From positions 62,001 to 126,000 of the forward strand of contig JACKCD010000002.1 in assembly GCA_020634215.1 (NCBI GenBank): 64,000 bases of DNA. The letters are read 5' to 3'. Position 1 is the first letter of the stretch. Each line of letters begins with the position of its first letter. This DNA comes from Ardenticatenaceae bacterium. Its GTDB lineage: Bacteria; Chloroflexota; Anaerolineae; Promineifilales; Promineifilaceae. Of this stretch, positions 10,318 to 19,350 are shown one piece after another. Under the pieces are notes generated by a model. The model saw nothing but the letters and a program-made list of their open reading frames with translations, did no database searches and was not told the DNA's origin. Position numbers and translations under genes: made by a program.

Positions 10318-12162
10318 TTAACGGTGACAGAAGCGACTCCTATGGCAAAAATATTTTAAGGCGTACCGCCAAGCTGAGGCAAGCTTGACAAACTCATTGA
10401 TCTGGCGCAACCGGAGCAGGCATTGTGTTCCCCCGCCGTCGGTGGTGCAACCGCCGGAACAACCACAGGCTACCGGTATTGGGAGAAGTGCAAAAAGCGG
10501 CTGTACGATGAAGTGAGCGTGATGCACGTTTGGGGGAAGCGGGGAGGACGGCCGTTGGCTGGGGAGCTGCTCTGGCGCTGAATGTCCCTGCGGGGAGGAG
10601 GAAGAGGCAGCGCAGTGGGCCTTGACCCGGCCAAACTAAAGCGGGGTGTTTGGCCGCAGTTACCCTTGACGACGGACGAAAGGCGTGATGGATTGAGGTG
10701 GTTGGCACAGGAAAAAATTTGTTTTGTGCTGGGGAAACCGAGGCGGGCAAGACGACGTTTTGAAGCAGTTGCGCTGAAGGCACTGGCTGGCCGCTGGAGT
10801 AAGCTGCCTATCTTTGTGTCGCTCCATGGCTGGCTGAATTCTGGTTTGGAGCCACTGGACTTTATCCAGCAGCGGCTGCTGCCCGCTCCCTGATTTAAAT
10901 GTAGAAACGCTGATGCTTGATCAATTTGGAACAAGGCCAGGCAATTGTGCTGTTGACGGGCTGGATGAGGCGCAGCAAAAGCGACAGCAGTTGCAGGAGA
11001 TGATCACCTTGCAGCGGTTTTGCCGCGGCACGACCAGTGCCAGTGTGGTGGCTGCGCGGCGGCACTGAGCTTCGTTTTACGCTTTCAGACGGTGGAGGTG
11101 GCGGATTTTGACGACAAACAGGCTGAGGACTTTATCTACCACTGGTTTGAGGATTGGGAGAAGGCGGAGGCTTGTTGGAATGAACTCCGAGCCGAAAAAA
11201 CAAACGATTGCAGGGGTGGCGCAAACGCCGATGCTGCTGAGGTTGCTTTGTTTGGCGTATGAAGATTTGGGGACTTTCCGGCGGGCGCCCATCAGCTGTA
11301 CGACGAAGCGCCACGACGGCGCTGCGGGAAGATGGGATGAGACGAGCGAATTGACCGTCATTTGGGTGCGTTGATCTTGGAGCCGGAGCAAAACAAAAAG
11401 CTGTTGGCGGCGGTGGCGATGGCGATGTTTGATAAATTTCTACATTGAAGGCTTGGCGTTGACCAGGCTGCTTGAGCAGCAGTGGGCGATATTGACGGAG
11501 GGCGTGTCCAGAGTGGGGTAGAGGGCGGCAACTGCTGGCGGTGCTGGCGGCGCACCACGGCTTACCTGTTTAATGGGCGGGCTGGGATATTTACTCTTTT
11601 TCCCACCTGACGCTGCTGGAATATTTGGTGGCACGGTATGTGGTAGGACAGCAGGAATGCTGCCGCATCATTCGAAGTAACGCGTGGGGATGACCGCTGG
11701 CGAGGTGTTTCTGCTGACTGTGGAGCATGCTGAATGAGGCCACGAATTTTTGCACGCTCTTTGTAGCAGCTTTTGAACCAGATCGGGCTGGCCAGAGAAG
11801 CAGCGATTGGGTGGTTGTTGCAATGGGGTGTAGTAGTGAAAAGCACGCAGGCGGTAGGGGCTGCTAAACCCTCAGCCTACGTGCTTTTTACCCATCTTTG
11901 ACCTCGCCCGCGATCTTGCCCGCGACCGCGACGCGACCTCGCCCGCGCGCTCGTTCTCGACCTCGCCCGCGCCCTCGACCGCGACCTCGCCCTCGACCTC
12001 GCCCGCGCCCTCGACCGCCAGCGTCCCATCCTCGACCTCGCCCTCGACACCTCGACCTTGACCTTGACCTCGACCTCGGCCTCGCCCTTGCCCCGCGCCC
12101 TCGACCGCGACCTCGCCCGCGACCGCACCCTCGACTTCGCCCTCGCCATCGTCCTCAAAGGG
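10318..12162 (+). pseudogene. Degraded NACHT-type STAND NTPase
   Basis: Frame-corrected rightward translation shows a NACHT ATPase. There is a P-loop remnant near 10730-10760 (GKP, then AGKTTF after a one-base shift), LPIFVSLHGWL near 10805, a Walker B-like DGLDEAQQ near 10960, and DFDDKQAEDFIYHWF near 11110. The segments TIAGVAQTPMLL and RLLCLAYEDLG near 11210-11270 are typical NACHT helical motifs. More than six frame changes and stops interrupt it. The low-complexity tract at 11898-12160 is probably the C-terminal low-complexity region of the same gene. Intact relatives are intracellular sensors or signalling NTPases; this copy is dead unless the consensus is wrong. Confidence 0.65.
11898..12160. 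repeat. Low-complexity hexanucleotide tract (CTCGCC/CTCGAC/CGCGAC)
   Basis: About 260 bp built from degenerate 6-bp units CTCGCC, CTCGAC and CGCGAC. Read rightwards in one frame the units give alternating Asp-Leu, Ala-Arg and Ala-Leu pairs; other frames give Arg-Pro or Ser-Arg-Ala runs. Position after the NACHT remnant suggests it encoded a charged helical linker. Six-base periodicity would favour slippage. Confidence 0.8.
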
Positions 12163-12834
12163 GTATACGCAATATGATTAAAGCAGAGCCAGAAAATGGG
12201 GTTGACGGCGTTGGCCGGGGCAAAGTGGAAACAGTGCGATTCCCGATGCTGAAGCAGACCGCGAAACGCGGCGGCAATTTTACACCGCCAGTTGCAGCAA
12301 ATCGGTATCCAACACACCGCGACATTGGGCATGAGTGGCCGCTGTCAGAGTAGAACAAACGAAACTATTTGTGCGCTATTTAGGCTACGCAATTGTTTGT
12401 GGATTGTTTGCGGCTGGCCGCCGTGCTTAAATCAGGAGGAGCATTTGAAAACCAACTGTTGTTACCCCCCACCGCCGCTGGGGCAGGATGGCGCGGATGG
12501 CACGGGGAATTGAACATGCGGCATTCTCTCCGCGCCGTCTCGCCCATTACCTCACCCGCCCACGCCATTTTGGGGTAACACAAAGGGCAGAACGACCGGG
12601 AGATAAAGGGGCCAGGACATTGCCGTAAACCCCGGTCATTCCGCCCCTACAGTTGCCGTCGCCCTGCGCTGCGGGGTTGCTTTTGTCAACAGCGTGCTGA
12701 GTGTAGAAGAAAGCGTAAACGATGTTGACCCCAGCCGCGCCCCTCCCCTATAATGCCCGCGTATCGTTAGCAGAGATTGGCGAGGGGTTTAATCCCCAGA
12801 CAGTTGTTACGGCGACTGTCATCATCGAGAATTT
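12163..12834. other. Intergenic region upstream of the SWIM cluster
   Basis: No supported gene. Short fragments near 12250-12430 could be the tail of the NACHT remnant (a frame reading LFVRYLGYAIVCGLF). Around 12590-12655 an inverted pair (CGACCGGG with CCCCGGTC, plus GGGGC with GCCCC) resembles the hairpins at 41.2 kb. Confidence 0.35.
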
Positions 12835-14103
12835 ATGTCGGTCACCTGGACAATTGAACAAATCCTCGCCCTTGCGCCCGACGTGCGCACGCGCAACGCC
12901 AGCCACCGCCTGCTCAAACCCGAAGCCTGGCAGGAAATGGGGGTCACCACCACCGTTGCCTGGGGCATCGTCGCCTCCACCCGCGAACAGCTTCGCTACC
13001 AAAGCCAAATAGATTTAACCGCCCCTGCCTTTCGCTGCACCTGCAACAGCCGCCATCGCCCCTGCGAACACGCCCTGGCGCTCTTTATCCGTGCCACCGA
13101 GCAGCCTCTTACCCCCGATGCCCCGCCCGACTGGGTGACGCAGCCGCAGGACAGCGACATTTATGTGGCCGATGCCCGCAGCCAGCAGGAGCGGCGGCAG
13201 GAGCGGCACGGCAAAATTTGCGCCGGAATGGCTGAATTGGGGATGTGGCTGGCCGATTTGCTGCGTAACGGGCTGGCCGATGTGCGCCAAATGCCCAACA
13301 GCTTTTGGGACGAAGCCGCCGCCCGGCTGGTGGATGCCGAAGCCGAAACGGTGGCGCGGCAGGTGGGCGATTTGTCCAGCATTCCCGCCGGTGGCAAACC
13401 AGACTGGCCGGAAAAGCTGCTGGCAAAGCTGGGGCGGCTACAGCTTTTGGTAGAGGGGTACCAGCGATTCGACAGTTTGCCCCTGGAAACACAGGCGGAT
13501 TTAAAAACGGCCGTTGGCTGGCTGCCCGACCCCGCCGATTTAGACAACCAACCCCGCTGGCGTGACCAGTGGGTAATTGTGGGGCGGCACACGCAGAAAG
13601 AAAAAGAGCTGCAAATTCCAGCACCTGGCTGTGGAGCCAACAGCACCAACGTCCGGCGCTCATCCGCGATTACGCCGTGGGGGCGCAAGCTGGACAACAG
13701 CCTGCGCGGTCGGAGGTGTGACGCAGACCTGGCGTACCCCAGCGCAGCACCGCTGCGGGCGGCAATCGTGCAAAGCCGCCGATCCCACCGCCCTCAGCCG
13801 CGTGGCGAAGCCACCCCAGCATCCGGCGCACGGCTATTACGCCCGCCTGGCCGCCAACCCCTGGCTCAACACCTACCCGCTGGCCTTGCTGCGCGTGGCC
13901 CGTTCCAGCGCGGCGGCGTGGTTTTATCCGTGATGAGCAAAAGCCACGCCCTGCCGCTGGTGCCCGGTTTTGAACAAAGGGGTGGCATTTGGTACTCGGC
14001 GGCCGTTGGCCTCTTTGGCGAATGGAATGGCGAACTTGTTTGCCATAACCGTGGCGGCCGAGGGGCGGTGGCTGCGGTTGGCGTTGTTGAAGGGGGTGGC
14101 AGA
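12835..14103 (+). pseudogene. SWIM zinc-finger protein, frameshifted (YehQ-like)
   Basis: The first 260 codons are clean and carry a SWIM zinc site, FRCTCNSRHRPCEH (CxC-x6-CxH), at about residues 62-75. After about 13615 the homologous reading moves between all three frames (for example WLWSQQHQRPALIRDYAVGAQ, then ALSRVAKPPQHPAHGYYA, then HALPLVPGFEQ), so at least four indels separate it from an intact protein of about 420 residues. It is the first gene of a five-gene cluster with DUF5691, MoxR, DUF5682 and VWA proteins. In E. coli the SWIM protein YehQ accompanies YehL, YehM and YehP. The four downstream genes are mostly intact, so a consensus error is plausible. Confidence 0.75.
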
Positions 14104-14194
14104 ATGACCACCTACCCGATGTCGTCAAAGTTGCCCTGCTGGAGTGCAGGGGCGGTACGCTGCACGCCGCCGGGGATGAGGGTCGCTGGCGCAG

Positions 14195-15643
14195 TTGTTG
14201 GCACAGCTTAACGGCCGTTCGTCCGAACAAACCCTCCTCGCCACCGCCGCCACCCTTGCCCTGCACCAGCAGGTGGGCACCGTGCCGCCACAAATCACGC
14301 CTCCCAAACTGCCGCCTGTGCCAGATGATGACTGGCCGCGCAGCAGCGACAAATTGCGAACAACGTTGATTGGGGTCATAAACGGCCGTTATCAACCCAT
14401 CCTCCCCGAACTCCTCCAAGCTCTCATAGATAACCAGCAGCGGTTGCTGGATGAATTTATCCCCAACCTGCTCCAATATGGCATCCGCCACCCCGAACTG
14501 CACCCGCTCATTCGCCAGGCTATCGGGCAGCGCGGGCAGTGGCTGGCGGCGCAAAACGAAAACTGGGTTTACGCCGTTGCCACCCCCGCCCTGGTTGCCA
14601 ACCCCGGTGAGATGTGGCAAACGGGTAGCCAATCTGCCCGGCTGACGCTGCTCCAGCACCTCCGCGCCAGCGACCCGCAGCAGGGGCTGGCCTTGCTGCA
14701 AACAACTTGGGGCAGCGAAGGGCCACGCCAGCGGGCTGATTTTCTGGCGGCGTTGGAAACCAACCTTTCCATGGCCGACGAGCCATTTATCGAGGCGGCG
14801 CTGGATGACGCCAGCTACCCGGTGCGCCGCCGCGCCATTGAGTTTTTGGGGTCGCTAACGGAATCGCGCCACTGCCAGCGGCAAACGGAACGGTCGGCAC
14901 CGCTGATGACGCTGGCCGAGCAGGATGGCCGCCGCGTGCTGCGGCTGGAACTGCTGGATCAGGTGGATGCGGCGACGCAGCGGGATGGCGTGCTGCCACG
15001 CGCTACGACGCACGGGATGAACGCGCAAAACTGGCGCACGGCGCAGTTGCTTAGCGGGGTGCCGCTATCGTTTTGGAATGAGCGGTTTGGCTTGTCGGCG
15101 CAAGAGTTGGTGGAAACGGCCATTAACAGCCCCAACCAACACCCCTTCATACGCGGCTGGGGTATTGCCGCCCGCCGCCAGCAAAACGCCGAATGGTGCG
15201 AAGCACTGCTCTTTGGCAGCAGCCTGGAAATTGCCACCTACCAAAGCCTCGATATGCTGCCCGTCCTTCCCCCTGACCGTCAAGAGGCTTATGTGCTGCA
15301 TCTGCTGGCAACCCAGCCGGGCATCAAAACCGCGCCGCGTGAACATCCCGTCACCGCCGCCCTGAAAAAATTGACCAACCCGTGGAGTATCTCCCTGGCC
15401 CGTGCCGTGCTAGAGCGATTGGTGCGGGAGGTTGGTGGTAGTGGCAGCGGCACTGTGGGTGATTGGAAATTCCGTGAAGCGGTGCGCCAATTTGCCTACA
15501 CCTTCCCCACCGACCTGTTGGAAGAAGCAACGACCACCCTCAAACCCACCACCCAAAGCCGCGTCTGGGAAATACGTATTCAAGAGTTTTTAGACATCGT
15601 TCAATTTCGCCGCAATATGTTGCAGGTGATCAATAATCGGTAA
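14195..15643 (+). CDS. DUF5691 family protein (5' end frameshifted)
   Basis: 482 residues of helical, HEAT-like character, matching DUF5691 proteins found beside SWIM and MoxR/VWA genes. The open frame begins at a TTG at 14195, but homologous N-terminal sequence (NDHLPDVVKVALLG) starts near 14104 in other frames. The true start is therefore probably about 14104, with one or two indels before 14195. The 3' end reads INNR then TAA, where the stop lies in a GGTAATC-type repeat. Function is unknown; its cluster position suggests it acts with the AAA ATPase and the VWA protein. Confidence 0.75.
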   Translation: MLAQLNGRSSEQTLLATAATLALHQQVGTVPPQITPPKLPPVPDDDWPRSSDKLRTTLIGVINGRYQPILPELLQALIDNQQRLLDEFIPNLLQYGIRHPELHPLIRQAIGQRGQWLAAQNENWVYAVATPALVANPGEMWQTGSQSARLTLLQHLRASDPQQGLALLQTTWGSEGPRQRADFLAALETNLSMADEPFIEAALDDASYPVRRRAIEFLGSLTESRHCQRQTERSAPLMTLAEQDGRRVLRLELLDQVDAATQRDGVLPRATTHGMNAQNWRTAQLLSGVPLSFWNERFGLSAQELVETAINSPNQHPFIRGWGIAARRQQNAEWCEALLFGSSLEIATYQSLDMLPVLPPDRQEAYVLHLLATQPGIKTAPREHPVTAALKKLTNPWSISLARAVLERLVREVGGSGSGTVGDWKFREAVRQFAYTFPTDLLEEATTTLKPTTQSRVWEIRIQEFLDIVQFRRNMLQVINNR

Positions 15644-15747
15644 ACAGTAATCAGTGAAAGAATGATTTACCCTTTTGCCAGGATCGATTGTATTTTCAGG
15701 CCAAAAAATCCTGTAAATCCTGTAAATCCTGTCAAAAAACAAACGCA
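15644..15747. repeat. Short repeats between DUF5691 and MoxR genes
   Basis: GTAATCAG units directly follow the DUF5691 stop, then three tandem copies of a 9-bp unit (ATCCTGTAA) lie at about 15706-15735. The 9-bp array reads in frame with the MoxR gene, so automated start calling would extend the protein by 20 Cys/Lys/Ser-rich residues. Confidence 0.7.
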
Positions 15748-16827
15748 ATGACAGAGATTTTACGCCTTCACGCCGAACAGCAATATGCCCACGAGCTGCA
15801 CGAACTGCAGCAACTTGATGACCGCCCCCGCCCCGCCAACTGGCGGCTTTCCCCGTGGGCGGTTTCCACCTACCTTTTGGGCGGCACGCTCGACAACGGT
15901 TTTCAGATTATGCCGAAGTATATTGGTAACGGCCGTTTAATCGAGATCGCCATCGCCACCCTCACCACCGACCGCGCCCTGCTGCTGTTGGGCATCCCCG
16001 GCACCGGCAAAACGTGGCTGGCCGAACATTTGGCGGCGGCCATTAGCGGCGATTCGACGCTGCTGGTGCAAGGCACGGCCGGAACCAGCGAGGAGGCGAT
16101 GCGCTACGGTTGGAACTACGCCAGCCTGCTTGCCAACGGCCCCACCGCCGCCGCCCTCGTCCCCAGCCCCATCATGCTGGCGATGCAAACGGGCAAGCTG
16201 GCTCGCGTCGAAGAGCTGACCCGCGTCCCGGCTGACGTTCAAGACTCGCTGATCACCGTCTTGTCGGAAAAGCTGCTCCCCATCCCCGAACTTAATCAGG
16301 AGGTTCAGGCCAGCAAAGGGTTTAACGTCATTGCCACCGCCAACGACCGCGACCGAGGGGTGAACGAACTGTCGAGCGCCTTGCGCCGCCGCTTTAACAC
16401 CGTCGTGTTGCCGCTCCCTGCCACCGCCGAAGAAGAGGTGCAAATTGTGCAGCAGCGGGTGGCGGAATTGGGTCAGGCGCTGGCACTGCCGGCCGAACTG
16501 CCGGCTCTGGTGGAAATTCAGCGCGTTGTCACCATTTTCCGCGAGCTTCGCAGCGGGATGACGCAGGACAAAAAGGCCAAAATCAAATCCCCCACCAGCA
16601 CCCTCAGCACCGCCGAGGCCATTTCCGTTCTCAACAGCGGCCTAGCGTTGGCCGCCCACTTTGGCGATGGCACCGTCCGCGCCCACGATTTAGCCGCCAG
16701 CCTCATTGGCGCGGTCATCAAAGACCCCGTACAAGACAAGGTGATTTGGCAGGAGTACCTGGAAACGGTGGTGCGCGAACGGGAAGCGTGGCAGGATTTG
16801 TATCGGGCGTGTCGTGATCTTGGCTAA
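15748..16827 (+). CDS. yehL: MoxR-type AAA+ ATPase (YehL-like)
   Basis: 359-residue AAA+ ATPase of the MoxR branch. Walker A GIPGTGKT is at about residues 81-88. A Walker B-like region, VEELTRVPADVQDSLITVLSEK-type, lies near 150-175. A sensor-1 segment, FNVIATANDRDRG, is followed by SSALRRRFN, the arginine-finger region. MoxR ATPases typically work with VWA proteins to remodel partners or insert metals; both partner types lie in this cluster. I chose the ATG at 15748 because the upstream in-frame codons are repeat sequence. The gene symbol is by resemblance to E. coli yehL only. Confidence 0.85.
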   Translation: MTEILRLHAEQQYAHELHELQQLDDRPRPANWRLSPWAVSTYLLGGTLDNGFQIMPKYIGNGRLIEIAIATLTTDRALLLLGIPGTGKTWLAEHLAAAISGDSTLLVQGTAGTSEEAMRYGWNYASLLANGPTAAALVPSPIMLAMQTGKLARVEELTRVPADVQDSLITVLSEKLLPIPELNQEVQASKGFNVIATANDRDRGVNELSSALRRRFNTVVLPLPATAEEEVQIVQQRVAELGQALALPAELPALVEIQRVVTIFRELRSGMTQDKKAKIKSPTSTLSTAEAISVLNSGLALAAHFGDGTVRAHDLAASLIGAVIKDPVQDKVIWQEYLETVVREREAWQDLYRACRDLG

Positions 16828-16898
16828 TTGGCGATTGGAGATTGGAGATTAGCGGGTCGGAAACCCCAATCTCCAATCTCTAATCTCTAATCTCAACT
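16828..16898. repeat. Inverted GATTGGA/TCTCCAA heptamer array
   Basis: Starts at the MoxR stop codon. Units of GAGATTG/GAGATTA run rightwards, then inverted CAATCTC/TAATCTC units run up to the start of the DUF5682 gene. The arms are complementary and could form a hairpin in the operon mRNA. Confidence 0.85.
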
Positions 16899-16901
16899 CC
16901 C

Positions 16902-19253
16902 TTGTCTTCTATAGAAAACAACGATCTTTACATTTTCGGCATTCGCCACCACGGCCCCGGTTCGGCGCGGGGTTTGGTGCAGGCGTTGACGGCGTTGCAG
17001 CCAGACATTGTGCTGGTGGAAGGGCCGCCGGACGCGGATGAGATTATTCCGCTGCTGGTGGAGGAAGAGATGGAGCCGCCGGTGGCGCTGCTGGTCTACC
17101 GTCCTGACAAGCCGCGCCGGGCGAGCTATATTCCGCTGGCGCTGTTTTCGCCGGAGTGGCAGGCGTTGCAATATGCGGTGCGTCACGCCATTCCGGCGCG
17201 GTTTATGGATTTGCCCCATGCGCGGCGGTTTGCCGAACTGGATGAGCTGGCGGAGCAGGAGGGCGGGGAGACGGGAGAGGAGGGGGAAAAAACGGCCGTT
17301 TCCCGCAGCCAACAAGCTCTGCAAACCCTTGCCCAGGCCTCCGGCTACGGCGATTACGAAAGCTGGTGGAACCAGGTCATTGAGCAGCGGCAGGGGCATG
17401 ACGAAGACGTGTTTGCCGCCATTTTCCGTGTGATGTCGGTGCTGCGGAATGAGGCCGACATGCTGGCGATGGGAACCACCCCAACCAAGAGCGATTTGTT
17501 TGAGGCGCGGCGCGAAGCATACATGCGGCGCACCATTCGCCAAGCGCGGAAAGAGGGGTTCCAGCGGATTGCGGTGGTGTGTGGGGCGTGGCACGCCCCA
17601 GCGCTGGCGGAGGAGGTTTCGGCGAAGGCCGACAAGGCGCTGCTGAAGGGGATGAAGCGGGTGAAGGTGGCGGCGACGTGGGTGCCGTGGACTTACGGCC
17701 GTTTAGCGACCCGTTCTGGCTATGGGGCGGGGATTCAGGCGCCGGGCTGGTATCATCATTTGTGGGAGATGGGGGAAAACGGCCGTTCGCCCACCGACAT
17801 CGGCATCTATTGGTTGACGCGGGTGGCTGAACTGCTGCGCGAGCAAGATTTAGACGCTTCCGCCGCCCACGTCATCGAAGCGGTGCGGCTGGCCGAGGCA
17901 CTGGCCGCCATTCGCCAGCATCCCATCCCCGGTTTGCAGGAGTTCAACGAAGCGACGCAAACGATTATGTGTTTTGGCGACACCGAGCCAATGGCGCTCA
18001 TCCGCGACAGGCTGATTGTGGGGGAGCGCATGGGTAGCGTGCCGCCCTCTACGCCGATGGTGCCGCTACAGCGCGACCTCTACCGGCTGCAAAAGCGGCT
18101 GCGGCTCTATCCCGACCCCGACATCAGCACCCTCTCGCTGGATTTGCGGAAGCCGCTGCACCTGGAACGCAGCCAACTGCTGCATCGGCTTCAGCTTTTG
18201 GGAATTCCCTGGGGGCAAAGCGAGCCGATTAAGGATTCACAGGGGACGTATTTGGAGCTGTGGCGGATGCAGTGGAAGCCGGAGTTTGCCGTGCTGCTGA
18301 TTGAGGCCAGCATGTGGGGGACGACGGTGCTGGAGGCGGCCAGCCAGTTGGCAAGCGAACGGGCAAGCAAGGCGACCAAGCTGTCGGAATTGACCGAACT
18401 GCTCAATTTGGTGCTGCTGGCCGATTTGCCAGAGGTGATTGTGCCGCTGATGGCGCGGCTGGGGCAGGTGTCGGCGATGAGTAGCGATGTGGCACACATG
18501 ATGGAGGCATTGCCGCCGCTGGTGCGGGTGCTGCGCTATGGCAATGTGCGCCAGATTAACCGGGAGGTGGTGCAGCAGGTGGTGGATGGGTTGGTGACGC
18601 GGATTTGCATTGGGCTGCCCAGCAGCTGCGCTTCGCTGAATGATGAGGCGGCGGCGGAGATGTATACCCATTTGGTGCGAACCCACGGGCTGCTGAAAAC
18701 GATGCAGCAGGAACAGCATCTGACGGCGTGGTATGGGGTGCTGGCGCAAATGGCGGACAATTTGGCGATGCACGGGCTGCTGACGGGGCGGGCGTGTCGG
18801 CTGCTGCTGGATGACCGGCAATGGTCGCGGGAGGAGGTGATGCAGCGGTTGCGGTTGATGCTTTCGGTGACACAAACGGCCGTTGTTGCCCATCCCCACC
18901 ACGGTGCCACCGGTTCGCCGCCCGCGCTGCTGCAAGCCGCCCTATGGATTGAAGGGTTTCTCAAAGACAGCGGCCTAATCCTCATCCACGATGACGAACT
19001 GTGGCACATTTTGGATGGCTGGGTGCTGCTGCTGCAAGAAGAAAACTTTATGGCCCAGCTTCCGCTGCTGCGCCGCACCTTTGCCACCTTTTCCGAAGCG
19101 GAACGGCAGCAGCTAACCCAACGCGCCCGACAAGGGGACCGCCGTGCCGCCGCTGCCGCCGAACAACCTCATTTTGACCAGCAGCGGGCTGATATGATTT
19201 TGCCGCTGATGGCGCAGCTTTTTGGCGTTAATTTTGTAGGGAGTGGGGAGTAG
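16902..19253 (+). CDS. yehM: DUF5682 family protein (YehM-like)
   Basis: 783 residues, close to the length of E. coli YehM. The N-terminus contains IFGIRHHGPGSARGL and LVEGPPDADEI, a conserved His/Glu-rich block characteristic of DUF5682; VCGAWHAPAL occurs near residue 228. The rest is largely helical. The start is a TTG at 16902 because no ATG or GTG lies upstream of the conserved block; no good ribosome binding site is visible. Biochemical function is unknown. Its fixed association with MoxR and VWA genes suggests a shared complex. Confidence 0.85.
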   Translation: MSSIENNDLYIFGIRHHGPGSARGLVQALTALQPDIVLVEGPPDADEIIPLLVEEEMEPPVALLVYRPDKPRRASYIPLALFSPEWQALQYAVRHAIPARFMDLPHARRFAELDELAEQEGGETGEEGEKTAVSRSQQALQTLAQASGYGDYESWWNQVIEQRQGHDEDVFAAIFRVMSVLRNEADMLAMGTTPTKSDLFEARREAYMRRTIRQARKEGFQRIAVVCGAWHAPALAEEVSAKADKALLKGMKRVKVAATWVPWTYGRLATRSGYGAGIQAPGWYHHLWEMGENGRSPTDIGIYWLTRVAELLREQDLDASAAHVIEAVRLAEALAAIRQHPIPGLQEFNEATQTIMCFGDTEPMALIRDRLIVGERMGSVPPSTPMVPLQRDLYRLQKRLRLYPDPDISTLSLDLRKPLHLERSQLLHRLQLLGIPWGQSEPIKDSQGTYLELWRMQWKPEFAVLLIEASMWGTTVLEAASQLASERASKATKLSELTELLNLVLLADLPEVIVPLMARLGQVSAMSSDVAHMMEALPPLVRVLRYGNVRQINREVVQQVVDGLVTRICIGLPSSCASLNDEAAAEMYTHLVRTHGLLKTMQQEQHLTAWYGVLAQMADNLAMHGLLTGRACRLLLDDRQWSREEVMQRLRLMLSVTQTAVVAHPHHGATGSPPALLQAALWIEGFLKDSGLILIHDDELWHILDGWVLLLQEENFMAQLPLLRRTFATFSEAERQQLTQRARQGDRRAAAAAEQPHFDQQRADMILPLMAQLFGVNFVGSGE

Positions 19254-19350
19254 GGCGTGGGGCGTAGTAGGTAAACACCCCACTCCCCACTCCCCACTCC
19301 CCACTCTTTACTGAACACACATGAATCTCCAATCTCCAATCTCCAATCCC
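19236..19350. repeat. Two heptamer arrays, CCCCACT and AATCTCC types
   Basis: Begins in the last codons of the DUF5682 gene (GGGGAGT then TAG). An inverted CCCCACT array of four units follows at about 19277-19305. After a short spacer an AATCTCC array spans 19323-19352, and this second array is the first coding part of the VWA gene. Confidence 0.85.

Noticed and set aside
11898..12353. Long open frames on both strands rich in Arg-Pro or Ser-Arg-Ala
   Set aside because: They are products of the 6-bp repeat, which keeps several frames open at once; no start or homology supports these frames.
15688..15747. Extra 20 Cys/Ser/Lys-rich residues at the N-terminus of the MoxR ATPase
   Set aside because: They are encoded by a 9-bp intergenic repeat; the ATG at 15748 fits the family length better.
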